64,000 bases of DNA, from contig NZ_QVMI01000038.1 in the NCBI RefSeq assembly GCF_010500965.1, positions 1-64,000 of the forward strand, written 5' to 3'. A program made the position numbers and the translations under genes. Each line of letters opens with the position of its first letter. Position 1 is the first letter of the stretch. This document shows, one piece after another, positions 45,422 to 54,733 of the stretch. Source of the stretch: Bacteroides sp. 51. Lineage in GTDB: Bacteria > Bacteroidota > Bacteroidia > Bacteroidales > Bacteroidaceae. The notes beneath the pieces were generated by a model, which worked only from the letters and a program-made list of their open reading frames with translations, searched no databases and was not told where the DNA came from.

Positions 45422-47419
45422 ATGAAAAACAAACACTATCCACGAATGATTGCGATCATTATCTGCTCTTTTTGTATGGTATCACAAATGTCTGCACAAC
45501 AGTTCAGCACTAAATTTGGGAAAGTCACAGACGACGAAGTGAGCATGACAACCTATGCTCCGGATACGGCAGCAAATGCCGTTATTCTCTTCAAGAATGG
45601 CACGACTATGTATGATTTGCTTGCCAACGATTTTAAGATAACCTATGTTGTCGAAACAAAAATCAAAGTCCTTAAATCCGAAGGAACGGAATATGCCAAT
45701 ATACAGATTCCTTACTACAGCAATGAGCGTAATCCCCAGACCAAAGAAATTGTCAGCCAGATAGAGGCCATAGCCTATAATATGGAGAATGGACAGGTAG
45801 TAAAAACCAAGATGAAGAAAGAATACATCTTCCGGGAGCGCCTCAGCGATAAGTACATGCAAGTCAAATTCTCAATTCCTTCGGTCAAGGCCGGCACGGT
45901 TATTGAGTATAAATATAAAATACAGTCCGATTTCTATTATCAGCTCAAAGACTGGGAAATACAGGATGAGATTCCCGTTATGTCCAGTAATTATGATATC
46001 ACTATTCCCGAGTATTTCAAATTCAATTTCGAAATGCGGGGAGCTTCATCCATTAAGACTGACCGTAAGGAGGTTCCGATGTCTTTATCGGCTGGGGGAC
46101 AAGTTATACGTTGTAATGCTTCTAATATTACATTCCAAGCCAACGATATACCTGCCTTAAAAGGCGACGATTACATCTGGTGTCCGGATGACTACAAGTC
46201 GCAAATTATCTTCGAATTAAGTGCATTAGACTTTGGGGCCGGTGGTTACCGTTCTTTCACCACATCATGGGAAAAGATTGATGAACTATTGTTGGAGGAC
46301 GAAGACTTTGGCAAGTTACTTAAAATGAAGAATCCATTGCAGGATGAGATGAATGCCCTCAATATTAGCAGTCTATCTACCGATCAGAAAATTGCAGTTC
46401 TGTTCAGATTCTTAAAAAGTAAGATATCCTGGAACGAGAAGTATGGTTTATACGGAATGGATATTAAAAAAAGCATCAAAAGCGGAACGGCCAATAACGC
46501 TGAACTTAATTTTATACTTATCAGTATGCTTCGCGAAGCAGGAATCAGGGCATATCCGGTTGTTCTGAGCCGCCGGAATCTGGGGATCATTCCTTACACC
46601 CATCCTTCAATCAACAAAATCAATACATTCGTTGTCGGAATCGAGAACTCGGATAGTACACGTGTTTATCTTGATGGTTCTGTTGAGGATGGTTTTATAA
46701 ATACCCTCCCTCCGGTACTTCTTACGGACCGGGCAAGAATTATCAGTACGACTAAAGGAGATAAATGGGTAGACTTAAGCGCGATCGGAAGAAACATATT
46801 CCGGTCTACCATTAATGCTACGATTGACAGCGAAGGCAACATCAAGGGAGATCGAAGCATTTCGGCTATGGGACAGAATGCTGCTAACTACCGGAGTCAT
46901 TTCAAAGCGGCTAAAGATAGCACCGAATATATTGAAAAGAGGGAGGAAAAGTTCGATATCAAGATGCTTTCTTACAGTCAGGAAGGAATGCGGGCATTCT
47001 CGCCCGAAGTAAAGGAGTCGTTTACTTTCACAAAAGCATCATCGGCAAGTGGAGATTTCCTTTATATAAATCCTATCATATTTGCTCACATTGACGAGAA
47101 TCCTTTTATTCAGGAAAAGCGGCAGTTGCCTGTAGACTTTTCTTATCCTTATTCGGTTAGAATGGCGAATGTGTTTATTATACCCGAAGGATACCAGATA
47201 GAAGAACTTCCTAAAAGTCAAATGCTGAAGATGGACAACAAAGGCGGCGATTGTACCTACAGAGTGGTGGGATCGGGCAATCGCATTCAGGTAAGTTATG
47301 TCTTCAATATTTACAGGACATTGTTTACTTCGGAAGAGTATCCGATGCTGAAGAATTTCTGGGGAGCAATAAGCGACAAGAGTAGTGAGATGATCGTTTT
47401 AAAGAAAACAGCCCAATAA
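45422..47419 (+). CDS. DUF3857/transglutaminase-like protein, non-catalytic member
   Basis: A 665-residue exported protein (signal peptide about 1-25). The N-terminal DUF3857 domain (about 70-270) has the KIKVLKSEGTEYANIQIPY start; a transglutaminase-like domain follows at about 320-430. In that domain, KSGTANNAELNFILISMLREAGI aligns with the catalytic block of the next gene, but Asn359 stands in place of the Cys. The His position reads Thr402. It therefore cannot have the usual thiol activity. It is 13 bases before the second gene and probably works with it. The role in the envelope is unknown. Confidence 0.88.
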   Translation: MKNKHYPRMIAIIICSFCMVSQMSAQQFSTKFGKVTDDEVSMTTYAPDTAANAVILFKNGTTMYDLLANDFKITYVVETKIKVLKSEGTEYANIQIPYYSNERNPQTKEIVSQIEAIAYNMENGQVVKTKMKKEYIFRERLSDKYMQVKFSIPSVKAGTVIEYKYKIQSDFYYQLKDWEIQDEIPVMSSNYDITIPEYFKFNFEMRGASSIKTDRKEVPMSLSAGGQVIRCNASNITFQANDIPALKGDDYIWCPDDYKSQIIFELSALDFGAGGYRSFTTSWEKIDELLLEDEDFGKLLKMKNPLQDEMNALNISSLSTDQKIAVLFRFLKSKISWNEKYGLYGMDIKKSIKSGTANNAELNFILISMLREAGIRAYPVVLSRRNLGIIPYTHPSINKINTFVVGIENSDSTRVYLDGSVEDGFINTLPPVLLTDRARIISTTKGDKWVDLSAIGRNIFRSTINATIDSEGNIKGDRSISAMGQNAANYRSHFKAAKDSTEYIEKREEKFDIKMLSYSQEGMRAFSPEVKESFTFTKASSASGDFLYINPIIFAHIDENPFIQEKRQLPVDFSYPYSVRMANVFIIPEGYQIEELPKSQMLKMDNKGGDCTYRVVGSGNRIQVSYVFNIYRTLFTSEEYPMLKNFWGAISDKSSEMIVLKKTAQ

Positions 47420-47432
47420 TCAATCTTGAGTT

Positions 47433-49313
47433 ATGAGAAAAAGTCTTGCTATTTATCTGGCTATATTTCTTTGCCACAGTATATCTGCGCAAATCGCAAC
47501 GAGTGTTCCTGAAGAGTTAATGGAGAATGCCTACTGTGTTGTACTGGACAATCAGATTGATTTCATATGTGAATCGCTCACAAGTGCAGTGAAAAAAGAA
47601 ACAATCACGATAATGATTCTCGACCAGAAGGCTAAAGATGCAGGTCATTTCACTTCGATGTGCGATAAATTCAGTACGTTACGAAAGTTTACGGGAGAAA
47701 TATTTGATAAAAGTGGAAAGTCAATCCGGAAGATCAAAAAAAGCGATTTAAAGATGACGGAATATTCTTCGGGACTAACCAGCGATGATTATTTGTATTA
47801 TTATGAGTGTAATGGTCCGTCCTATCCATACACTGTTAAATACGAATGGGAAGTTAAATACAAGGACGGACTCATTATGTTTCCGGTATTTGCTCCGCAA
47901 GAAGGGTTCAACCAGTCGGTTGTTACGGCATCTTACCGGCTTTATGTACCTGGAACCGTTAAGTACCAACGCAAGATGATCAATACGGATATTACTCCGC
48001 AAAAGAAAACAACCCCGGATGGCGAATGTGAAGAGATTGTCTTCAAAAACATGAAAGCATACGAGAACGAGCGATACGGACCTTCCATTTATACACTGGC
48101 TCCCATCGTTTACCATACGCCTCTGAACTTCTTCTTTGATGGTGTTGCAGGAAGTATGGAATCATGGACTAATTATGGATTATGGCAAAACAGTTTACTA
48201 AAAGACCGGGATATATTGCCCGAGCCTTTCAAAGCGAAACTCAAAGATATTACGGCAAACTGTACCACAGACCGGGAGAAGGTAAAGGCTGTTTACGATT
48301 ATTTGGCCGAGACTACCCGCTATGTAAGTATCCAACTGGGCATTGGAGGATTTCAACCGATTGCCGCTGCAAACGTAAACAAGTCCGGCTTTGGCGACTG
48401 TAAGGGTTTATCCAATTATGCGATGGCTATGCTGAAAGAACTGGGCATAAAATCTTATTATACAGAAATAAGTACCCGGAACAGTCGGTTATTAAAAGAT
48501 TTTGCGAGTGTGAACCAAACCAACCATGTTATACTTCAAGTTCCACTGCCCAATGACACCCTTTGGTTGGAATGTACCAACCCACAGCTTCCTTTTGGTT
48601 ATGTACACAGCGGAATAGCCGGCCATGACGGGTTGTTGATAAAAGAAGAAGGAGGCGAAATTTACCGTTTACCGTCCTATCCTGATGCTACAAATACGCA
48701 AGTCGTAGAGGCGAATATAAGTCTTGACCCAACCGGAAAAGCAGAAATAAAGGCTCAACAGATATCCCATCTGCATCAATATGAATCGATGTCTTATATT
48801 AAGCAACTGGAACCCAATAAACAAAAAGATTATCTCCGGTCGGATATTCAACTGGCCAATGCCAGCATTAATAATATAATTATCAACGAGAAGAAGGAGG
48901 CAAATCCATCCATTGATATTCAGTATACTATTGACTGTGAGAAATATGGGAACAAAACCGGAAATCGTTTATTTATTCCTGTCAACATATTCCGCAGCAG
49001 ACTAAATACTTCCAGCAAGAAAGAGCGTATTTATGATATCTACATATACAACGGATACCTAGATACCGACAAGATCGTTATACAGATTCCGGAAGGTTTT
49101 ACGATTGAGGCCATGCCCAAACCGGTTGAACTTACCGAAAAATTCGGCAAGTTTCAGTCGACCATTACTACCGAGGGAAAAAGTATTGTGATTACGCATC
49201 AGTTATTATTAAAATCCGGAAAATACCCAAAAGAAGATTATCCGGTTTTTGCACAATTTAATCAGGTTGTATCCAAACAATATGATGAGAAGATTATATT
49301 AAGAAAGGAATAA
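47433..49313 (+). CDS. DUF3857/transglutaminase-like protein, catalytic member
   Basis: A 626-residue exported protein (signal peptide about 1-19) with the same order as its neighbour: DUF3857 (about 55-250), a transglutaminase-like domain (about 285-395) and a C-terminal beta domain. The catalytic set is intact: Cys323 in GFGDCKGLSNY, His365 in TNHVILQV, and Glu380 in LWLECTN where Asp is more usual. Such proteins occur in pairs in Bacteroidetes, and no substrate is known. The 13-base gap after the first gene implies a shared transcript. Confidence 0.9.
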   Translation: MRKSLAIYLAIFLCHSISAQIATSVPEELMENAYCVVLDNQIDFICESLTSAVKKETITIMILDQKAKDAGHFTSMCDKFSTLRKFTGEIFDKSGKSIRKIKKSDLKMTEYSSGLTSDDYLYYYECNGPSYPYTVKYEWEVKYKDGLIMFPVFAPQEGFNQSVVTASYRLYVPGTVKYQRKMINTDITPQKKTTPDGECEEIVFKNMKAYENERYGPSIYTLAPIVYHTPLNFFFDGVAGSMESWTNYGLWQNSLLKDRDILPEPFKAKLKDITANCTTDREKVKAVYDYLAETTRYVSIQLGIGGFQPIAAANVNKSGFGDCKGLSNYAMAMLKELGIKSYYTEISTRNSRLLKDFASVNQTNHVILQVPLPNDTLWLECTNPQLPFGYVHSGIAGHDGLLIKEEGGEIYRLPSYPDATNTQVVEANISLDPTGKAEIKAQQISHLHQYESMSYIKQLEPNKQKDYLRSDIQLANASINNIIINEKKEANPSIDIQYTIDCEKYGNKTGNRLFIPVNIFRSRLNTSSKKERIYDIYIYNGYLDTDKIVIQIPEGFTIEAMPKPVELTEKFGKFQSTITTEGKSIVITHQLLLKSGKYPKEDYPVFAQFNQVVSKQYDEKIILRKE

Positions 49314-49362
49314 CACTTTATATCATAATTGGATTGGAAATGAATTAAAAGTAAATGGTTAA

Positions 49363-49443
49363 CTGTAGGGGCGGTTCGTGAACCGCCCAATGCCCAGAAT
49401 ACACAGGAAGCCATTTTCGGGCGGTTCGCGAACCGCCCCTACA
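49363..49443. repeat. REPIN-like element, copy 3
   Basis: Same arms as copy 1 and nearly the same centre (CCAGAATACACAGGAAGCC) but in reverse orientation relative to 18548-18629. The near identity over about 80 bases at 31 kb distance suggests recent spread. Confidence 0.9.
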
Positions 49444-49496
49444 ACTAATCATTATCATAACCATTCAGAAACGCGTAAAACCAACCAAAAAGGAGG

Positions 49497-50235
49497 GAAA
49501 CTCTATAAAGGGATTAGCAACTAACTTTTCTTTTTGCTCCAAAATAGGTTGAATTGCTAAATTAATCTGATCACCAATCCACCAAGTCACAAATATAAGA
49601 AAAAGCAGATCAAAAAGATAGTATTTAATTCATTCTGATTACATGCAATTTTTAAAAAAAACCTCAATGAGATGTTAAAATCGGGTCTTAGCCTTGCTTG
49701 TACAGTGTATTATTGACATTTGGAAGTACCCTCGCGCAATAATTTCTATACTTGAGCCGCGTACTGTCGACAGCACGCGGCTCAAGTATAGATAACACGC
49801 GGCTCAAGTATCGACAGTCAAGCGCTCAAGTATCGACAGCACGCGGCTCAAGTGTTCAGCGTATTTCATTTTATAGATCTCCATCTTCTGGTTGGTCTGT
49901 TTCAAGCAAAGTAATTGAAGTACCTATTTGCTACGCCCATTTTAATACACGCAACTATTCGCAATACACTGTCCCGTATTTAAAGCATTTAGATAACTAA
50001 TTCTGAGAATCAAAATCTTTTTGATTTTAGCAAACATGATTCTTTTGTCATTTTCCCTTCCCTTTCTGCCCCAAGCTCGGAATTTGCAATTACCACTCCA
50101 TTCTGTTATCAAAATGTCATTTCTGTCATTTTGTCTATACGTTGCTATTTCCAACAAAACCCTACAAAAAGAAATGAAACTCTATAAAAGATATTGTTTA
50201 TACAATGATTAGCAATTAACTTTTCTTCTTGATCC
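49497..50235. repeat. Direct repeat bracketing a non-coding 0.6 kb segment
   Basis: GAAACTCTATAAAG then GATTAGCAACTAAC (49497-49540) recurs as GAAACTCTATAAA then GATTAGCAATTAAC (50176-50235); the second block matches at 26 of 29 bases. The DNA between them holds no credible gene, only the tandem array at 49748-49853 and an AT-rich hairpin near 50010. This makes up most of the 49314-50290 gap. Confidence 0.7.
49748..49853. repeat. GCGGCTCAAGTATCGACAG tandem repeat, one unit inverted
   Basis: Three to four direct units of 22-24 bases carry CACGCGGCTCAAGTAT(A/C)GA, and the first unit (49748-49770) is inverted. There are no unique spacers. Confidence 0.75.
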
Positions 50236-50261
50236 CTCGTTTATAAATCACTGTTTTTATG

Positions 50262-50269
50262 TAAGTTTG
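50262..50269 (+). promoter_or_regulatory. Putative -7 box for the TrhA-like gene
   Basis: TAAGTTTG fits TAnnTTTG, 22 bases before the start codon. Confidence 0.45.
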
Positions 50270-50290
50270 CATAAAATAACAAGGAAATAA

Positions 50291-50971
50291 ATGATACAGA
50301 ATATTCAAAACGCCGAACCTGACTCGAATAAAAGATACACTATCCGTGAAGAACGGATCAATACATTGTCTCACGCTTTAGGCATTATATGCGGTATCGT
50401 TGCCAGTTATTTCTTACTACATAAAGCCGTTCGCAACCCCGATCCATTTGCCGTGGGATGTGTAATTGTATATCTTTTGGGAATGCTTTCATCCTATATC
50501 ACTTCAACCTGGTATCATGGCATTCGTCCCGGAAAGACAAAAGAAGTGCTCCGTACACTCGACCATGCCGCTATTTATTTGCATATTGCCGCAACCTATA
50601 CGCCTTTTACTCTTTTAACGATGAGGCATTCGGGCATGTGGGGATGGGGAATTTTCATATTCGTATGGTTGGCAACTATCATTGGCCTGATTCTTTGCTT
50701 TACCAACCTTAAGGAGCATAGCAATCTCGAAACAGCAAGTTTTATAGGTATGGGTTGTGCCGTTTTAATTGCGATCAAACCCTTAATGGATAGTCTGTCG
50801 GAGATGAATGCCTTACCTGCATTCTGGTGGTTAATAGGAGGAGGAGTATCGTATATTACCGGTGCGCTTTTTTATTCCCGTCCACGGGTAAAGTATATGC
50901 ATTGTACTTTTCATATATTCTGCCTCGGAGGTAGTATTTCTCATATTATTGCCATTTGGCTGATTCTATAA
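50291..50971 (+). CDS. Hemolysin III/TrhA family membrane protein
   Basis: A 226-residue seven-helix membrane protein of the PAQR/hemolysin III family. Conserved metal-site and family motifs are visible: EERINTLSHALG, STWYHG, LDHAAIYLHIAATYTPF and the C-terminal HCTFHIFCLGGSISH with two His. E. coli TrhA (YqfA) controls membrane energetics and lipid homeostasis; the old 'hemolysin' label is not supported. It sits directly downstream of a duplicated sequence block. Confidence 0.9.
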   Translation: MIQNIQNAEPDSNKRYTIREERINTLSHALGIICGIVASYFLLHKAVRNPDPFAVGCVIVYLLGMLSSYITSTWYHGIRPGKTKEVLRTLDHAAIYLHIAATYTPFTLLTMRHSGMWGWGIFIFVWLATIIGLILCFTNLKEHSNLETASFIGMGCAVLIAIKPLMDSLSEMNALPAFWWLIGGGVSYITGALFYSRPRVKYMHCTFHIFCLGGSISHIIAIWLIL

Positions 50972-51000
50972 AACGAAATCGAGGCTGTCTCGTAAGTCTT

Positions 51001-51229
51001 TTTCATCACGTCATTGCGAGTTGCCACTATATTAAAATATAGAACTATTTGATAATGACAATATCCACCCCCTGCCCCCGCCAGCGGGGGATACCTGCGG
51101 CATCGTATCCCCCGCTGGCGGGGGCAGGGGGTGGATATTGTCATTGGTAGGGTTTATCCGAAGCAATCCAGGTTATACGCTTTGTAGGCTGGATTGCTTC
51201 GGATAAACCCTCGCAATGACGAAATGAAA
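51001..51229. repeat. Compound nested inverted repeats with a perfect 41 bp pair
   Basis: Outer arms TTTCAT-CACGTCATTGCGAG (51001-51020) and their reverse (51210-51229) enclose a perfect 41-base inverted repeat (51054-51094 with 51105-51145, 10-base loop) and a perfect 22-base one (51150-51171 with 51189-51210). The 50972-51275 gap also has a GAGGCTGTCTCGTAAGT end at 50981. No gene is seen. Confidence 0.9.
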
Positions 51230-51230
51230 C

Positions 51231-51275
51231 CTGGCACCGGCACCTTGCCGGCTTGCCGGCTTGCCGGTTTGCCGG
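51231..51275. repeat. TTGCCGGC tandem array at the rseP 3' end
   Basis: Four near-perfect units of CTTGCCGG after CTGGCACCGGCAC run up to the rseP stop codon. The related word GACGGCAAGGT occurs at 45.2 kb. Confidence 0.8.
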
Positions 51276-52610
51276 CTAAAAGATGAATCGCATGATATCG
51301 TTAAAGTTAGCCCAAATCAGCAAGCCGAACAATAATACCATTCCGGTAACCTGAGCATACTCCATAAATTTATCGCTTGGTTTACGGCGAGCGATCATTT
51401 CGTAAAGCAGGAACAACACATGTCCACCATCCAAAGCAGGGATGGGAAGAATGTTCATAAAGGCCAGAATGATCGAAAGGAATGCAGTCATATACCAGAA
51501 CTTATGCCAATCCCATTGAGCGGGGAAGATACTTCCGATAGTTCCGAAACCTCCCAATTGTTTTGCTCCTTCCTTCGAGAACACATGTCTCATATCGCCT
51601 ACATAGCCTTTCAGCGTACTTACTCCAAGGGCAATACCTGCCGGGAAAGATTCAAAGAAGCCATAGCTTACCTTAACGAGAGGTAAACCTCTTGTTGGAT
51701 CAGACATCACACCAAGGGTATATGCCGTATCAACCTCTAAAGAAGCGGTATGGGCAATGCCGTCTCTATAGTATGAAAGTGAAACCAAACGATTATTAAT
51801 GCTATCATTTCCAGCAGCTTCAGCCTTTAGAGCCTTCATTCCACTGTTTAATCCTAACAAGGACACCGGTTTACCATTCAGCGCAGAAATACTATCGCCC
51901 GGCTGAAGACCTGCTGCCATCGCCGGAGAGCCTTCTTGCACCGTGCCAACCACATGAGCGGGAATATAACGTGCAAAATAAACCGAATCGGCCATTAGTT
52001 TTTGCATTAAATCTTCAGGAATATAAACCGACACTTCTTTGCCATCGCGCAATACGCTTACCTGACGGGCATCAATCACTGAACGCAGATCAAAGCGGGT
52101 AAACGCCACACCATCGGCAGAGAGCATGATGTCACCATCCTTGAAACCTACATTCTTGGCCGTTTCGTTAAATACCATACCGAATTTCGCTTCCTTTGCA
52201 GGAATATACTCATCTCCCCAATGGAAAAGAATCATAGAGTAGATGAACAACGCCAGCAGAAAGTTAAACAAGACACCGCCAACCATAATCAACAACCGCT
52301 GCCAGGCTGGCTTAGAACGGAATTCCCAAGGTTGTTCGGGCTGTTTCATCTGGTCGGTATCCATTGATTCATCAATCATACCGGCAATCTTTACATATCC
52401 CCCTAATGGCAACCAGCCAATGGCATATTCTGTTTCGCTCTTCTTGGGTTTAAACTTGAACAGGGTAAACCAAGGATCGAAGAATATACAAAATTTCTCT
52501 ACCCGAACCTTGAACAGACGGGAGAAGAGGAAGTGCCCACCTTCGTGTACTATCACAAGCAACGATAAGCTCATGATCAACTGGAGGGCACGAATCAAAA
52601 ATGTTTCCAT
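51276..52610 (-). CDS. rseP: RIP metalloprotease RseP (site-2 protease)
   Basis: A 444-residue inner-membrane protease that cuts inside the membrane to release regulators such as anti-sigma factors. The zinc motif HEGGH is at 22-26 in the first helix, with the C-terminal NILPIPALDGGHV ligand motif in the last part. A PDZ domain (about 200-300) follows a conserved LPLGGYVKIAGM segment. ATG 52610 is used instead of the TTG three bases earlier. It is downstream of dxr by 37 bases on the same strand, an order usual in many bacteria. Confidence 0.95.
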   Translation of the reverse strand: METFLIRALQLIMSLSLLVIVHEGGHFLFSRLFKVRVEKFCIFFDPWFTLFKFKPKKSETEYAIGWLPLGGYVKIAGMIDESMDTDQMKQPEQPWEFRSKPAWQRLLIMVGGVLFNFLLALFIYSMILFHWGDEYIPAKEAKFGMVFNETAKNVGFKDGDIMLSADGVAFTRFDLRSVIDARQVSVLRDGKEVSVYIPEDLMQKLMADSVYFARYIPAHVVGTVQEGSPAMAAGLQPGDSISALNGKPVSLLGLNSGMKALKAEAAGNDSINNRLVSLSYYRDGIAHTASLEVDTAYTLGVMSDPTRGLPLVKVSYGFFESFPAGIALGVSTLKGYVGDMRHVFSKEGAKQLGGFGTIGSIFPAQWDWHKFWYMTAFLSIILAFMNILPIPALDGGHVLFLLYEMIARRKPSDKFMEYAQVTGMVLLFGLLIWANFNDIMRFIF

Positions 52611-52647
52611 CAATTATTTAATTTATTGTTTATTTATTTTCTGTTTC

Positions 52648-53799
52648 TTATACTATACAAGCAGCGGCTCGCTGTCGTGCTTCTGCGTCGGTTGCTACAT
52701 AATCATCATATGTTGGTGTTTTCACAAAAGACACCTTGGCCATTGTTTCCTCTATCACGTCACTCATGCCGAGGAAAGAGATCTCGTCGCGCAGGAAAGC
52801 AGCCACTACAATTTCATTTGCCGCATTCACAATACACGGCATATTCCCTCCCCGGTTCATGGCTTCATAGGCCAGAGCCAAATTGCGGAAGCGGGCGGTA
52901 TCGGGTTGCTCAAACGTCAGACAAGGATACTTCATAAAATCCAACCGTTCAAAAGAAGAAAGAATACGGTCCGGATAGGAAAAAGCATACTGAATAGGCA
53001 GACGCATATCCGGCAACCCCATCTGGGCCTTTATCGAACCATCTTCGAACTGTACCATTGAATGAATAATGGATTGCGGATGTACTACAACCTCAATCTG
53101 ATCGGGACGCACACCAAACAGCCATTTAGCTTCGATAACCTCAAACCCCTTGTTCATCATGGTAGCTGAGTCAATCGTTATCTTTGCCCCCATGTCCCAG
53201 TTGGGGTGTTTCAGCGCTTGTGCTTTGGTAACCGTCTGTAACTGCTCCATTGTACAATTACGGAACGGCCCACCCGAAGCGGTAAGAATTACTTTCTCTA
53301 TCGCATTGCCAACTTCGCCGGATAAACACTGGAAAACAGCAGAATGTTCCGAGTCGACAGGTAATATGGGGGTGCGATATTGCTGTGCCAGTTCATTTAT
53401 CAATTCCCCAGCTACCACAAGTGTTTCTTTATTCGCCAATGCAATTGCCTTTCCGGCACGAATCGCATTAATAGTAGGTTTCAAACCGGAATACCCAACC
53501 ATAGCGGTCAATACAATATGAATGGGTCCGGATTCCACCACCTGGCAGATGGCCTCCATCCCGGCGTATACTTTAATCGGCAGGTCGCTCAAAGCATCAC
53601 GCAACTGCGCATATTTATCTTCATTGGCAATGATAGCCACTTCGGGCTGGAACTTTCTTGCCTGTTCTATCAGTAACTCAACTTTATTGTTTGCCGTCAG
53701 TGCATAAACCTCATATAGATCGTCATGCTCCTCTATTACCTGAAGGGCTTGAGAACCAATAGAGCCTGTAGAACCAAGTATAGCGATTTGTTTTTTCAT
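52648..53799 (-). CDS. dxr: 1-deoxy-D-xylulose 5-phosphate reductoisomerase
   Basis: A 383-residue enzyme of the MEP isoprenoid pathway that converts DXP to MEP with NADPH. The nucleotide motif GSTGSIGSQALQVI starts the protein, and the metal-binding block VDSEHSAVFQ and TASGGPFR are diagnostic. Its start overlaps the M23 peptidase stop by one base (TAATG). Length is normal and all domains are complete. Confidence 0.96.
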   Translation of the reverse strand: MKKQIAILGSTGSIGSQALQVIEEHDDLYEVYALTANNKVELLIEQARKFQPEVAIIANEDKYAQLRDALSDLPIKVYAGMEAICQVVESGPIHIVLTAMVGYSGLKPTINAIRAGKAIALANKETLVVAGELINELAQQYRTPILPVDSEHSAVFQCLSGEVGNAIEKVILTASGGPFRNCTMEQLQTVTKAQALKHPNWDMGAKITIDSATMMNKGFEVIEAKWLFGVRPDQIEVVVHPQSIIHSMVQFEDGSIKAQMGLPDMRLPIQYAFSYPDRILSSFERLDFMKYPCLTFEQPDTARFRNLALAYEAMNRGGNMPCIVNAANEIVVAAFLRDEISFLGMSDVIEETMAKVSFVKTPTYDDYVATDAEARQRAAACIV

Positions 53800-54659
53800 T
53801 AGAATAGAATGTAGTTAACCGGGTCTACTGCCCTACCTTTATGCCAAAGTTCAAAATGCAGATGCGGACCCGTTGTGAGTGTACCTGTATTTCCAACCAC
53901 TGCAATCACATCTCCACCTTTCACCAGGTTTCCCTCTTGTTTCAACAAAGCTGCACAATGTTTGTAAACAGAAACAAACTCCTGACCGTGTTGTATGGCA
54001 ATGACATAACCGGTTTCCACAGTATAGCTACTGAATATGACTGTTCCGTCCAGTGTTGCCAATACACTCTCATTGGGGTTGGCAGCAATATCAATGCCTA
54101 AGTGTTTGCCGTCTGCATCAAAATGTGAAGATACAATTCCGCGGGTTGGTGTATAGAAAATAAGTCCGCCAACTTCGGCTTGAATATTGATTGTTGTCAG
54201 ATTATACTTTTCTGCTTCTTCGTACTGTTTGCGAAATGCCGCTTCACGTTCGGTACGCTCCATTAATGAGTCTTCACGCATCTCTGTCAGGTTGGCCATT
54301 GTCGAAACCGTATCAACGCGTATAGCTCCTTTAAAAATATCCTGCACATTCAGAATATACATATTCTGACGTTCCACGACACTGATCAAAGAGTCTGCTC
54401 GTAATGCGTTTTGCACAATCTGCTCACGAACTTCACTGTTCATGTAGCCAGGCAGATAGTTACGCAAGGGAGTAAAGGCGATAATGGATGCCGCAATGGC
54501 GAAAAGAATAAAGAGTACGGTCAAAAGTACAGATAGCCCGTTCAGTTTGGATACATAAAGTCCAGCCACCTCCTCCAGTGTATTCTCGTTGGTGATGGAT
54601 ATTTTGTATTTGAACTTAAAATTATGCCAGAAGGCTTTACCAAACAGTTTTTTAGGCAT
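53799..54659 (-). CDS. M23/LytM-domain peptidase, membrane anchored
   Basis: A 286-residue protein with a cytoplasmic N-terminal segment, a membrane helix (about 45-67), a coiled coil (about 75-165) and a LytM domain. Zinc ligands are in HLGIDIAANP and HLHFELWH. It probably hydrolyses peptidoglycan crosslinks or helps a partner do so in the periplasm. It is coupled to dxr by a one-base overlap, within the murA-rimM-M23-dxr-rseP block. Confidence 0.93.
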   Translation of the reverse strand: MPKKLFGKAFWHNFKFKYKISITNENTLEEVAGLYVSKLNGLSVLLTVLFILFAIAASIIAFTPLRNYLPGYMNSEVREQIVQNALRADSLISVVERQNMYILNVQDIFKGAIRVDTVSTMANLTEMREDSLMERTEREAAFRKQYEEAEKYNLTTINIQAEVGGLIFYTPTRGIVSSHFDADGKHLGIDIAANPNESVLATLDGTVIFSSYTVETGYVIAIQHGQEFVSVYKHCAALLKQEGNLVKGGDVIAVVGNTGTLTTGPHLHFELWHKGRAVDPVNYILF

Positions 54660-54733
54660 CTTCTTTTATATAAGCATGCAAATGTAAGTAATTCACTTTA
54701 CTTACCGGTAGTTTCTTTATGCTATTTAACAAA

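Noticed and set aside
49748-49853. Possible CRISPR array
   Set aside because: Only three to four 22-24 base units, no unique spacers of constant length, one unit inverted and no cas genes.
49752-50000. 82-codon frame in the trhA upstream gap
   Set aside because: Its first half is translated tandem repeat (RGSS, STARGSS); no sign of a real protein.
51054-51145. Simple terminator after trhA
   Set aside because: The 41-base perfect arms are far longer than a terminator stem and no T-run follows; it fits an inserted repeat better.
52611-52613. TTG start of RseP one codon upstream
   Set aside because: The following ATG (52610) is a stronger start and gives the usual METF N-terminus.
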